Positions 1 through 4,711 of a stretch of DNA of 5,260 nt are shown here, in pieces (the stretch's first letter is position 1; every line of letters starts with the position of its first letter). The notes under the pieces are model-generated. The model ran no database searches. It had not been told where the DNA came from and worked only from the letters and a program-made list of their open reading frames with translations. Source of the stretch: Lysobacteraceae bacterium (lineage in GTDB: Bacteria > Pseudomonadota > Gammaproteobacteria > Xanthomonadales > Wenzhouxiangellaceae); the NCBI GenBank assembly GCA_020201235.1, contig JAIVHD010000053.1, positions 1 to 5,260 on the forward strand, in the 5' to 3' direction. A program made the position numbers and the translations under genes.

Positions 1-1485
1 GTCAAAATCGACGCTGGTGTCGGCCACCTGGCCATAAAAGCGGGTGCCGGGAAAGTCGCGCGCCACAGAGATGGTTTCGCGGCCGAGATTGTTTTCGAAT
101 TCGTAGCGCATGGCGTCGTAGCGCAGGCCAAAGGTCAGCCGCAGCCGCTCCAGCGGCGAGGTTTCGAAATGCACATACGGCGAAAATGCGCGGTAGTCGA
201 CGTCGTAGTCGTAGACCCGCCGGTTGATGCTGAAGTCGCTAAAGCGACGCGAAGCGCCAGCGCCTGCAACGGTCACGTTGATTGCATCCTCGCGGCGCTG
301 GCCGGGGCTGAAGTCGAAGTCGAAGCCGGTGATCAGCGACGAGCCAAAAGCGTCGGTGAAATCGCGCCGCCAGCGTCCCAGAAAACCGATCGAACGGTTT
401 TCCATGCGCGCCAGCGTGGGGTCGAAATTCAGCCGGAACGAGGCCAGCAAATCCATGCTGTTGTCGCGCGCCAACGCCGTCAACGAGAACAGGTCGTTGC
501 CGGAAACGTGCTCGTAGGTGGTGTTCAGGCGAAAGGCCTCGACTTCGCGAAACGCGATCGGCAGGTAATTCGTGGTCGGGTTGTTGCGGAAATCATCCCG
601 CGTCAAAGGCGAATTTGCCCCGGTCTGCTGGTCGATGATCGAAAAGCCGAAATTGGTCTGCAAGCGGCCGTTGCTGCCGATTGCCTGGTCCCAGCGCACG
701 ATGCCGCCCTGGCGGTCGTAACCGGTGGCGTCGCGCCAGCCATCGGTATGGGTTATGTTCAGGTCGCCGCGCACGCCGCCGCCGGCGGTCGGCAGGCTGG
801 CATCAAGCAGCGCGCGGCGCCAGCCGAACTCGCCGATTTCGCCCGAAACGCCGAACTCCGGCGTCTCCGATGGTGCGCGCGTGAGCACGTTGATGATGCC
901 GCCGATCGCGTCGGAGCCGTATAGCGCCGTGCCGGGGCCGCGCGTGACTTCGATGCCGCCGGACTGCGGCACATCGATTTCAAACAGCCCGTTGTGGTTG
1001 AAAAAACCGGTCGCCCGGGTTGGGATGCCGTCTTCGAGAAACAGGTAGACCGGACTGGTCGTAAACGGTTGCCGGATCGCGGTCGTGTGGCCTTCGCCGT
1101 TGGTCACCGCAACTGCGGCACCGGGCACCTGGCTGATGATCTGGGCCGGGTGGGTCGGCTTGTCATCGGCAATCGTGCGCCCGTCGATGATGCCGACCGA
1201 AATGGGTGTATCCGAAAGCAGCGCCTGCTCGCGCGTGCCGGTTACTGTGATGCGTTGCAGCGCGGCGCTGTCGCCGCCGTCGTCTGCCGCCGCTACAGCC
1301 GCGCCCATGCCGGGACCCGGCGACCCGCCGGGAATACCGGACGGCCCACTGGGCGAATCGCCGATCGTTTGTCGAAGGCCATCCGGTTCGGTCCGGTCGC
1401 TGTGCGCGACGCCATCCGAAGCCGCCGTCGTCCCGAGCCAGGCCAACCCCAAACCTGCCGCGAGCCACACTCCCGCAGTATGCAT
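1..1485 (-). CDS. TonB-dependent outer-membrane receptor, C-terminal barrel cut off by window edge
   Basis: The frame is open from ATG at 1485 to base 1, giving 495 residues and no stop. Residues 1-22 form a hydrophobic export signal (MHTAGVWLAAGLGLAWLGTTAA) with an unusually uncharged n-region. A Gly/Pro/Ser-rich linker (about 40-75) follows, then a TonB-box-like segment RITVTGTRE (78-86). The plug domain spans about 88-205, with the family hallmarks VTRGPGTALYGSDAIGGIIN around 180-199. From about 210 the sequence shows alternating aromatic/polar strands typical of the 22-stranded barrel; the last strands lie outside the window. Such receptors use TonB-ExbBD energy to import siderophores, cobalamin or other ligands across the outer membrane; the ligand cannot be told here. 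The start is supported by GAAGG 8 nt upstream. The next gene on this strand ends about 600 bp upstream, so it probably has its own promoter. Family assignment is very secure; substrate unknown. Confidence 0.94.
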   Translation of the reverse strand, partial: MHTAGVWLAAGLGLAWLGTTAASDGVAHSDRTEPDGLRQTIGDSPSGPSGIPGGSPGPGMGAAVAAADDGGDSAALQRITVTGTREQALLSDTPISVGIIDGRTIADDKPTHPAQIISQVPGAAVAVTNGEGHTTAIRQPFTTSPVYLFLEDGIPTRATGFFNHNGLFEIDVPQSGGIEVTRGPGTALYGSDAIGGIINVLTRAPSETPEFGVSGEIGEFGWRRALLDASLPTAGGGVRGDLNITHTDGWRDATGYDRQGGIVRWDQAIGSNGRLQTNFGFSIIDQQTGANSPLTRDDFRNNPTTNYLPIAFREVEAFRLNTTYEHVSGNDLFSLTALARDNSMDLLASFRLNFDPTLARMENRSIGFLGRWRRDFTDAFGSSLITGFDFDFSPGQRREDAINVTVAGAGASRRFSDFSINRRVYDYDVDYRAFSPYVHFETSPLERLRLTFGLRYDAMRYEFENNLGRETISVARDFPGTRFYGQVADTSVDFD

Positions 1486-1493
1486 AAAATACA

Positions 1494-1498
1494 CCTTC
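1494..1498 (-). promoter_or_regulatory. Ribosome-binding site of the TonB receptor
   Basis: On the minus strand GAAGG stands 8 nt before ATG 1485. An in-frame GTG three codons upstream overlaps this site, so the ATG is the better start. Confidence 0.7.
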
Positions 1499-1632
1499 AG
1501 AAAACAATTGAAACAAGCGCCGCCGTTCGGCAGCAAGCGCGCTCGCAAGGGCTTTTTTCGGCCCGTATCCAACGCTTAAAGCCCGCCTTATTCACCACCC
1601 CGCCTACTGCGGCACCGTCAGCCTCCGCGTCT

Positions 1633-1662
1633 GGGGCGTTTCGCTCGGTCACGAAACGCCCC
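1633..1662. repeat. Perfect 11-bp-stem inverted repeat
   Basis: GGGGCGTTTCG (1633-1643) and CGAAACGCCCC (1652-1662) are exact reverse complements around an 8-base loop. Neither side has a T-tract, so it is not a standard intrinsic terminator. It lies about 150 bp upstream of the receptor start. The arm CGAAACGCCC recurs directly at 1929-1938. Confidence 0.75.
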
Positions 1663-1755
1663 GGTCACGCCATCTGGCGACACCTCGTGACGGAGGGGGG
1701 ATGAAGAAGGCGCGGGTAGAAGTATAGTCAGCGCAGCCAACGGGCACCGCCCGAA

Positions 1756-1780
1756 CGGCTGCGGCATATTGTCGCAGCCG
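1756..1780. repeat. Perfect 8-bp-stem inverted repeat
   Basis: CGGCTGCG (1756-1763) and CGCAGCCG (1773-1780) flank a 9-base AT-richer loop, GCATATTGT. It lies within the segment bounded by the 20-bp inverted repeat. No T-tract follows on either strand. Confidence 0.65.
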
Positions 1781-1962
1781 CAGGCCATGCACGCCCGGCT
1801 TGCGGGACGAGTTCGATCAATTGCCTGAAGCCTGAAGCCCGGCAGATCTCCGACCCGCACGATGTCGCCACTTGGTTGGGGATTCTGCGACAGTACTTCC
1901 CGGAGCGGGTGCCCGAGGAACGGGCCGGCGAAACGCCCAGCCACGCCACTGGTCTGCACCTC

Positions 1963-2014
1963 GTGGCGAAAGGGTGGCGAAAGGGTGGCGAAAGGGTGGC
2001 GAAAGGGTGGCGAA
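1963..2014. repeat. 11-bp tandem repeat, 4.7 copies
   Basis: The unit GTGGCGAAAGG is repeated exactly at 1963, 1974, 1985 and 1996, followed by a partial GTGGCGAA at 2007-2014. There are no mismatches between copies, which points to recent slippage. The unit length is not a multiple of three, so copy-number change would shift any reading frame, arguing against coding use. It ends inside the right arm of the 20-bp inverted repeat. Confidence 0.95.
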
Positions 2015-2039
2015 TCAGGCGGGCTAAGGCGGGTTTACG

Positions 2040-2062
2040 AATGCAATACTTCTGCTTGCATT
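2040..2062. repeat. 7-bp-stem hairpin downstream of the reductase
   Basis: AATGCAA (2040-2046) and TTGCATT (2056-2062) are perfect complements around a 9-base loop, about 30 bp past the reductase stop on the minus strand. No T-run follows on that strand, so a terminator role is only possible. Confidence 0.4.
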
Positions 2063-2086
2063 GGTAATGCCGCCGTATTCACCATC

Positions 2087-2100
2087 CCTCGCTCACGAGG
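2087..2100 (-). other. Small hairpin holding the reductase stop codon in its loop
   Basis: CCTCG and CGAGG pair perfectly around a 4-base loop; on the minus strand the loop is TGAG and contains the TGA stop (2095-2093). It could stabilise the mRNA 3' end or be coincidental. Confidence 0.3.
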
Positions 2101-3151
2101 CCGGTCGCAAGGTCTTCATGTCGATGACAAAGCGATAGCGCACGTCGCTGTTGCGCATGCGCTCGTAGGCTTGGTTGATGTTGCCGATATCGAGCATTTC
2201 GATCTCGCAGACAATGCCGTGCTCGGCGCAGAAGTCGAGCATTTCCTGGGTTTCCGGCAGGCCCCCGATCAGGGAGCCGGCCAGCATCCTGCGTCGAAAA
2301 ACAATCGCCCCGGCATCCAGCGGCGGCTCGATTGGCTCGAGCAGTCCGACCAGGATGTGCGTGCCGTTGTGCTGGAGCGCGGCGATGTAGGGGTTGAGGT
2401 CGTGCTGGACGGGTACCGTGTCGAGGATAAAATCGAAGGTGTTGGCAGCCGCGCGCATCTGTGCCTCGTCGGTCGAGATCACGACGTGATGGGCACCCTG
2501 TTTCTCGGCTTCGGCCCGCTTGGCTTCCGAGCGCGTGAACAGCGTCACTTCGGCACCCAGGGCACGTGCAAATTTGACCGCCATGTGGCCCAGTCCGCCC
2601 ATGCCGACAACGCCAACGCGGTGTCCAGGGCCGACGCCGAAATACTGGAGTGGCGACCAGGTGGTGATGCCGGCGCACAGCAACGGTGCCGATGCGGCGG
2701 CATCCAGCGACTCCGGCATGCGCAGCACGAAGCGCTCGCTGACCACGATGGACTCCGAATAGCCACCGCAGGTGACCGAGCCATCGATGCGATCCTCGCC
2801 GTTGTAGGTGGCGGTAAAGCCTTGCGCGCAGTATTGCTCCAGGCCCTGTTCGCAGGCGCTGCACTCGCGGCAGGAATCGACCAGGCAGCCGACCCCGACC
2901 CGATCGCCCGGCCTGAAGCGCTTGATCTGCTCGCCGACCGCAGTGACGCGACCGACGATTTCATGGCCTGGCACCACCGGGTAGTGCGTGCGGCCCCAAT
3001 CGTTTTGAACGAAATGGATATCGGTGTGGCAGATTCCGCAGTAGTCGATCTCGATGGCGACATCATCCGGTCGCAGCGTTCGCCGATCGATCAACATGGG
3101 CCCGACCCCCGAGTCTTGCGATTCCGCACCGTACGCGTTGATTTGAGTCAT
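2093..3151 (-). CDS. Zinc-dependent NADP(H) alcohol dehydrogenase / aldehyde reductase, cinnamyl-alcohol dehydrogenase (YahK-like) family
   Basis: A complete 352-residue cytosolic medium-chain dehydrogenase/reductase, close to the roughly 350 residues usual for YahK-type enzymes. The catalytic zinc ligands are C38 (in CGICHTD), H63-E64 (in PGHEIVG) and C159 (LLCAGIT). The structural zinc site is C94, C97, C100 and C108. The Rossmann motif is GMGGLG at 183-188. The FTRSEAK segment (205-211), with R207, S208 and K211 after the second strand, fits binding of the NADP 2'-phosphate. The family reversibly reduces aldehydes to primary alcohols with broad substrate range, often in aldehyde detoxification; the natural substrate here is unknown. 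ATG 3151 is supported by GAAGGA 6 nt upstream. It is probably monocistronic: the plus-strand region upstream is divergent and the next minus-strand gene is 600 bp away. No catalytic residue is missing. Confidence 0.96.
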   Translation of the reverse strand: MTQINAYGAESQDSGVGPMLIDRRTLRPDDVAIEIDYCGICHTDIHFVQNDWGRTHYPVVPGHEIVGRVTAVGEQIKRFRPGDRVGVGCLVDSCRECSACEQGLEQYCAQGFTATYNGEDRIDGSVTCGGYSESIVVSERFVLRMPESLDAAASAPLLCAGITTWSPLQYFGVGPGHRVGVVGMGGLGHMAVKFARALGAEVTLFTRSEAKRAEAEKQGAHHVVISTDEAQMRAAANTFDFILDTVPVQHDLNPYIAALQHNGTHILVGLLEPIEPPLDAGAIVFRRRMLAGSLIGGLPETQEMLDFCAEHGIVCEIEMLDIGNINQAYERMRNSDVRYRFVIDMKTLRPAS

Positions 3152-3157
3152 GATCGA

Positions 3158-3163
3158 TCCTTC
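3158..3163 (-). promoter_or_regulatory. Ribosome-binding site of the reductase
   Basis: GAAGGA on the minus strand stands 6 nt before ATG 3151 and fixes the start. Confidence 0.75.
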
Positions 3164-3262
3164 GGGGCATTATGATGCGCTCTATTCTACGCGCTTGGCC
3201 GAGTATTCCCGATGCTGCGCGGGACCGCCGATCCGCGCCGACGGCGGCCGGGTGAGCCCACC

Positions 3263-3278
3263 TTGATGCGCTCATCAA
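3263..3278. promoter_or_regulatory. 16-bp dyad, candidate operator
   Basis: TTGATG (3263-3268) and CATCAA (3273-3278) are perfect complements around CGCT. The site lies about 112 bp upstream of the reductase ATG and overlaps the -35-like element of a plus-strand promoter candidate. A binding protein cannot be named. Confidence 0.3.
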
Positions 3279-3293
3279 CTGCATTAGTATAAA
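3263..3293 (+). promoter_or_regulatory. Candidate sigma-70-like promoter, plus strand
   Basis: TTGATG (3263-3268, 4/6 to TTGACA) is followed 19 bp later by TATAAA (3288-3293, 5/6 to TATAAT). The spacer is 2 bp longer than ideal. It could transcribe the amidotransferase remnant and the regulator-lipoprotein pair. Confidence 0.3.
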
Positions 3294-3389
3294 CCTGCAT
3301 GAGTCTGCCGGCGCTCCTGGCTTTTGGCATTTTCCCGAGCCCCGAGCTTCGGGCTGCGCGAAGCCCACAAGCAAACCAAACGAGACCTG

Positions 3390-3587
3390 ATGAACGAATC
3401 GAGCGAAAAATCCGTTGTCGTGCTGAAATCGCCGGCGCACACCTGGAGCATTGCCACGGCCATTGACGACCCGCATCACGATCTGAATTTTGCTCGCCTG
3501 AGCTGGGGCCTGCAGTTTCACCCCGAGTTCGATCGCGCAGTGACGAGTAAAGAGCGTCAAGACTTTTTCAGTGTTCGCGCAAGCTAG
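3390..3587 (+). pseudogene. 3' remnant of a class I glutamine amidotransferase (GuaA-like)
   Basis: This 65-residue frame carries the final part of a class I glutamine amidotransferase: SVVVLKSPAHTW, then DDPHH, then WGLQFHPEFD. Residues H44 and E46 in FHPEF match the catalytic His and Glu of the Cys-His-Glu triad. The nucleophile-elbow Cys (GxCxGHQ region) and everything N-terminal to it are absent, since intact proteins of this kind are around 200-250 residues, so it cannot be a working amidotransferase. Homology fades after FDRAV; the tail SKERQDFFSVRAS looks unrelated and runs into the repeat motifs before the regulator gene. A TTG at 3324 would extend the frame in phase, but that extension is not family-like. 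No good ribosome-binding site precedes ATG 3390. Most likely a leftover of a deletion or insertion event; a repurposed small protein is less likely. Confidence 0.7.
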
Positions 3588-3600
3588 CGCGACACTTTTT
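3570..3600 (+). terminator. Possible intrinsic terminator, overlapping candidate operator repeats
   Basis: AGTGT-T-CGCGC (3570-3580) pairs with GCGCGACACT (3587-3596) around a 6-base loop with one bulged T. The last pairing T starts a TTTTT run at 3596-3600, the layout of a rho-independent terminator on the plus strand. It would end transcripts from the amidotransferase remnant only 17 nt before ATG 3618, so the regulator would need a promoter after it or act through attenuation. The same bases make two half-sites of the motif repeated around the regulator start, so an operator dyad is an equal alternative. Confidence 0.45.
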
Positions 3601-3617
3601 AGCGGCAGAGACCATAA

Positions 3618-4130
3618 ATGACTGATAATCATAGAAAATCAGGCTTGCGCGACATGGAGGACCACAGGAGCCCTGTGCGTCGCTCAAGCGACGATGCTAG
3701 CGCGACACTGAAAACAGGCATTCGGGATCGCCTTGCCGGAATTAGGACGAAATTAAAAAAATCGCAGCCGGAGATGGATGCGGCCCTTGATATCGGAAAG
3801 CGCAGCTGGCAGCGCTACGAGAGCGGCACCAACTTTCCAGGCGGTGGCGTGGTAGCAAAGCTGGTCGAAATGGGATTTAACGCCAACTGGATCCTCACAG
3901 GCCAAGGCTCGCCCTACCGCGACGCGCCGGACGGCGCCGGCATTTCAGACACTGCGGGCGATTACTCTTTATACAAAGCGCCGCCCAGCATCGACCGCGA
4001 CAAGATCGTTAGCCTCATCCTGCTGGTCGAGGAACGCATGGCCGACGCCCTGCCGTCGCACATGAAAGCCCGCATGGCCGCTGACCTGATCATCCAATAC
4101 CTGGAAGGAGAAAACGATGAAAGCAAGTAA
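3618..4130 (+). CDS. Phage-repressor-like helix-turn-helix transcriptional regulator, no S24 peptidase domain
   Basis: The frame from ATG 3618 gives 170 residues. Residues 34-95 form a CI/XRE-type DNA-binding domain: IRDRLAGIRTKLK (helix 1), QPEMDAAL (helix 2), GKRSWQRYESG (recognition helix), VVAKLVEMG, then NANWILTGQGSPY, a signature seen after the HTH in many phage CI-like repressors. A linker (100-123) leads to two C-terminal helices (DRDKIVSLILLVEERM and MKARMAADLIIQYL), probably for oligomerisation. The S24 autoprotease half of full-length CI/LexA proteins is absent, so RecA-triggered cleavage is not expected. Residues 1-30 are polar and not family-like, and ATG 3618 has only a weak upstream purine run. 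GTG 3675, with AGGAG 4 nt upstream, is a reasonable alternative start (151 residues). The last 14 bp overlap the lipoprotein gene, implying translational coupling. Function as an autoregulator is inferred from the flanking repeats. Confidence 0.85.
   Translation: MTDNHRKSGLRDMEDHRSPVRRSSDDASATLKTGIRDRLAGIRTKLKKSQPEMDAALDIGKRSWQRYESGTNFPGGGVVAKLVEMGFNANWILTGQGSPYRDAPDGAGISDTAGDYSLYKAPPSIDRDKIVSLILLVEERMADALPSHMKARMAADLIIQYLEGENDESK
3666..3670 (+). promoter_or_regulatory. AGGAG before alternative GTG start of the regulator
   Basis: AGGAG lies 4 nt before an in-frame GTG at 3675. It is a better Shine-Dalgarno match than anything before ATG 3618, though the spacing is short. It would remove a poorly conserved 19-residue N-terminal extension. 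Confidence 0.35.
3678..3693. repeat. 16-bp perfect palindrome inside the regulator's 5' end
   Basis: CGTCGCT (3678-3684) and AGCGACG (3687-3693) are exact complements separated by CA. It lies 3 bp before the third copy of the GCTAGCGCGACACT motif. It could be part of an operator, or an mRNA hairpin near the alternative GTG 3675 that influences initiation. Confidence 0.5.
4105..4110 (+). promoter_or_regulatory. Strong ribosome-binding site of the lipoprotein, inside the regulator gene
   Basis: AAGGAG stands 6 nt before ATG 4117 and lies within the final codons of the regulator, so the two genes share one transcript. Confidence 0.85.
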
Positions 4131-4464
4131 CTACGGGGTTTTAGCGCTAATCGCAGCGGTCTTGCTGCTGCCGGGATGTGGCGGTAAAGGTTGGAAGGAA
4201 ACTGGCAGTCAAGGAGCGTTTCATTTTGTCGTGGTCGACGAGGACAGCCTCCAGCTTATGCAGGCCGCCGCCGAAGAAATTTGCGCCCGCCGCCGGATTT
4301 GCTCGGTTATCTTCTGGGCCGAACGCGCCAAGGCGGCAACGCGGCTGCCTATGACTGACGCCAGAATCGCTGCCCAAATTGGACGGTATGACCTTAATAA
4401 AAACACCGGCCGCGATAGCTGGATGTTTCGCTGCGCGGACCGCCCCGGTCCTAATTGCTACTGA
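4117..4464 (+). CDS. Small putative lipoprotein of unknown function
   Basis: A 115-residue protein with a lipoprotein signal: MKASNYGVLALIAAVLL followed by lipobox L18-P19-G20-C21, with proline at -2 being slightly atypical. After lipidation of C21 the mature chain would be about 95 residues, periplasmic and membrane-anchored. GGKGW at +2 to +6 has no Asp sorting signal, which in the E. coli rule favours the outer membrane. The mature part has four cysteines (ICARRRICSVIFW and MFRCADRPGPNC), possibly two disulfides, plus LPMTDARIAAQIGRYDLNKNTG. I recall similar small proteobacterial proteins of unknown function but cannot name a domain. The start is fixed by AAGGAG 6 nt upstream, and the gene overlaps the regulator by 14 bp. 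Context suggests joint regulation with, or by, that regulator. A phage superinfection-exclusion role is speculation. Confidence 0.8.
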   Translation: MKASNYGVLALIAAVLLLPGCGGKGWKETGSQGAFHFVVVDEDSLQLMQAAAEEICARRRICSVIFWAERAKAATRLPMTDARIAAQIGRYDLNKNTGRDSWMFRCADRPGPNCY

Positions 4465-4711
4465 CCGCCGGGCGCGGCTGCTTTGCAAGGCCGTCGCAAC
4501 GCGTCTGCGCGTCGTCTGCACGCGTCCCATCTTTGCTGTCGCATTTTTGCTTTTTCGCTAAATTCATGGAATCGACGCGACAAGAGAGACACGTCACCCG
4601 CATTTAAAAAACTGGGCCAAATGCCTGTCATTGCTGTATTTGTCCCAAAATTTCCCGCTAATTCCGTATATATCCCGCTTGTCTCACCTAACCTGTCGCC
4701 ACACAACGAGC
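4465..4711. other. Intergenic region after the lipoprotein, with phased repeats
   Basis: No gene is evident. The first part has a small hairpin, ACGCG/CGCGT at 4499-4512, without a T-run, and a duplicated CGTCTGC at 4502 and 4513. A pyrimidine-rich stretch around 4540-4560 and an AT-rich block at 4600-4675 follow. The latter contains TATATA at 4667-4672, a possible -10, but no well-spaced -35 (TTGTCC at 4640-4645 is 21 bp away). No clear terminator was found. Confidence 0.5.
4639..4678. repeat. Four degenerate 10-bp phased repeats centred on TCC
   Basis: TTTGTCCCAA, AATTTCCCGC, TAATTCCGTA and TATATCCCGC follow each other without gaps. TCC recurs at exactly 4643, 4653, 4663 and 4673, preceded each time by an AT-rich half. 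This is close to one helical turn and lies 34 bp upstream of the next start codon. Confidence 0.5.

Larger units (their letters stand above)
1581..2024. repeat. 444-bp segment bounded by a 20-bp inverted repeat (possible MITE-like element)
   Basis: Plus strand 1581-1600 reads GCCCGCCTTATTCACCACCC. The minus strand at 2024-2005 reads GCCCGCCTGATTCGCCACCC, matching at 18 of 20 positions. A related copy (TAAACCCGCCTTA) sits just outside on the minus strand at 2037-2025, resembling TAAAGCCCGCCTTA at 1577-1590. The interior encodes no transposase and holds further palindromes. I see no target-site duplication next to the arms, so identity as a transposable element is inference; two oppositely oriented copies of a dispersed repeat would look the same. 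Confidence 0.45.
1486..2092. other. Structured 607-bp intergenic region, no convincing gene
   Basis: This gap separates the reductase stop from the receptor start, both on the minus strand. It contains the 5' leader and promoter of the receptor, though I see no clear -35/-10 pair. No cobalamin or other riboswitch could be assembled. Open frames exist on both strands, but they run through inverted and tandem repeats and lack credible starts. What stands out is a 20-bp inverted repeat, two perfect hairpins, an 11-bp tandem array and small 7-bp duplications, each listed separately. It may be a small mobile or decayed element. Confidence 0.6.
3152..3389. other. Divergent intergenic region between the reductase and the amidotransferase remnant
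   Basis: No gene is supported here. The region must hold the reductase promoter (minus) and probably a plus-strand promoter. TGATGCGCTC occurs twice in direct orientation (3173-3182 and 3264-3273), the second inside a 16-bp dyad. A 7-bp tandem duplication, CCCGAGC twice, lies at 3334-3347, and its second copy forms a small hairpin with TCGGG at 3349-3353. Confidence 0.6.
3569..3709. promoter_or_regulatory. Cluster of repeated GCTWGCGCGACACT motifs, candidate operators of the adjacent regulator
   Basis: GCTAGCGCGACACT is present exactly at 3583-3596 and 3696-3709. A diverged copy GCTTGCGCGACATG (11/14) lies at 3643-3656. An inverted copy, GCTTGCGCGA-ACACT with one extra base, lies on the minus strand at 3584-3570. 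All sit within 140 bp straddling the start of a helix-turn-helix repressor gene, the arrangement of an autoregulated phage-type repressor. Binding is inferred, not shown. Confidence 0.5.

Noticed and set aside
1562..1600. Integron attC-like end (minus strand AAGCGTTGGAT, fitting GTTRRRY)
   Set aside because: No matching RYYYAAC partner at attC distance and no integrase or cassette structure.
169..1704. Plus-strand open frames of 251 codons (169-924) and 236 codons (994-1704)
   Set aside because: They are antisense to the TonB receptor, have Arg/Ala/Gly-rich compositions and match no family.
1618..1959. Minus-strand 113-codon frame upstream of the receptor
   Set aside because: It starts at a GTG, runs through inverted repeats and has Pro/Arg-rich composition with no recognisable domain.
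1486..1960. Cobalamin riboswitch in the receptor leader (minus strand has GGAGATCTGCC near 1840-1855, resembling part of the B12 box, and GGGAAG nearby)
   Set aside because: The conserved core between these elements is missing and the spacing is too short; a covariance-model search (Rfam Cobalamin) would settle it.
1963..2014. CRISPR-like array
   Set aside because: The 11-bp units are contiguous with no spacers, so this is a simple tandem repeat.
1862..3175. Long plus-strand open frame of 437 codons opposite the reductase gene
   Set aside because: It is the antisense shadow of a complete, motif-perfect dehydrogenase; long antisense frames are common in GC-rich coding DNA.
4147..4530. Minus-strand 127-codon frame opposite the lipoprotein
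   Set aside because: The lipoprotein has a strong ribosome-binding site and a lipobox; the antisense frame shows no family features.
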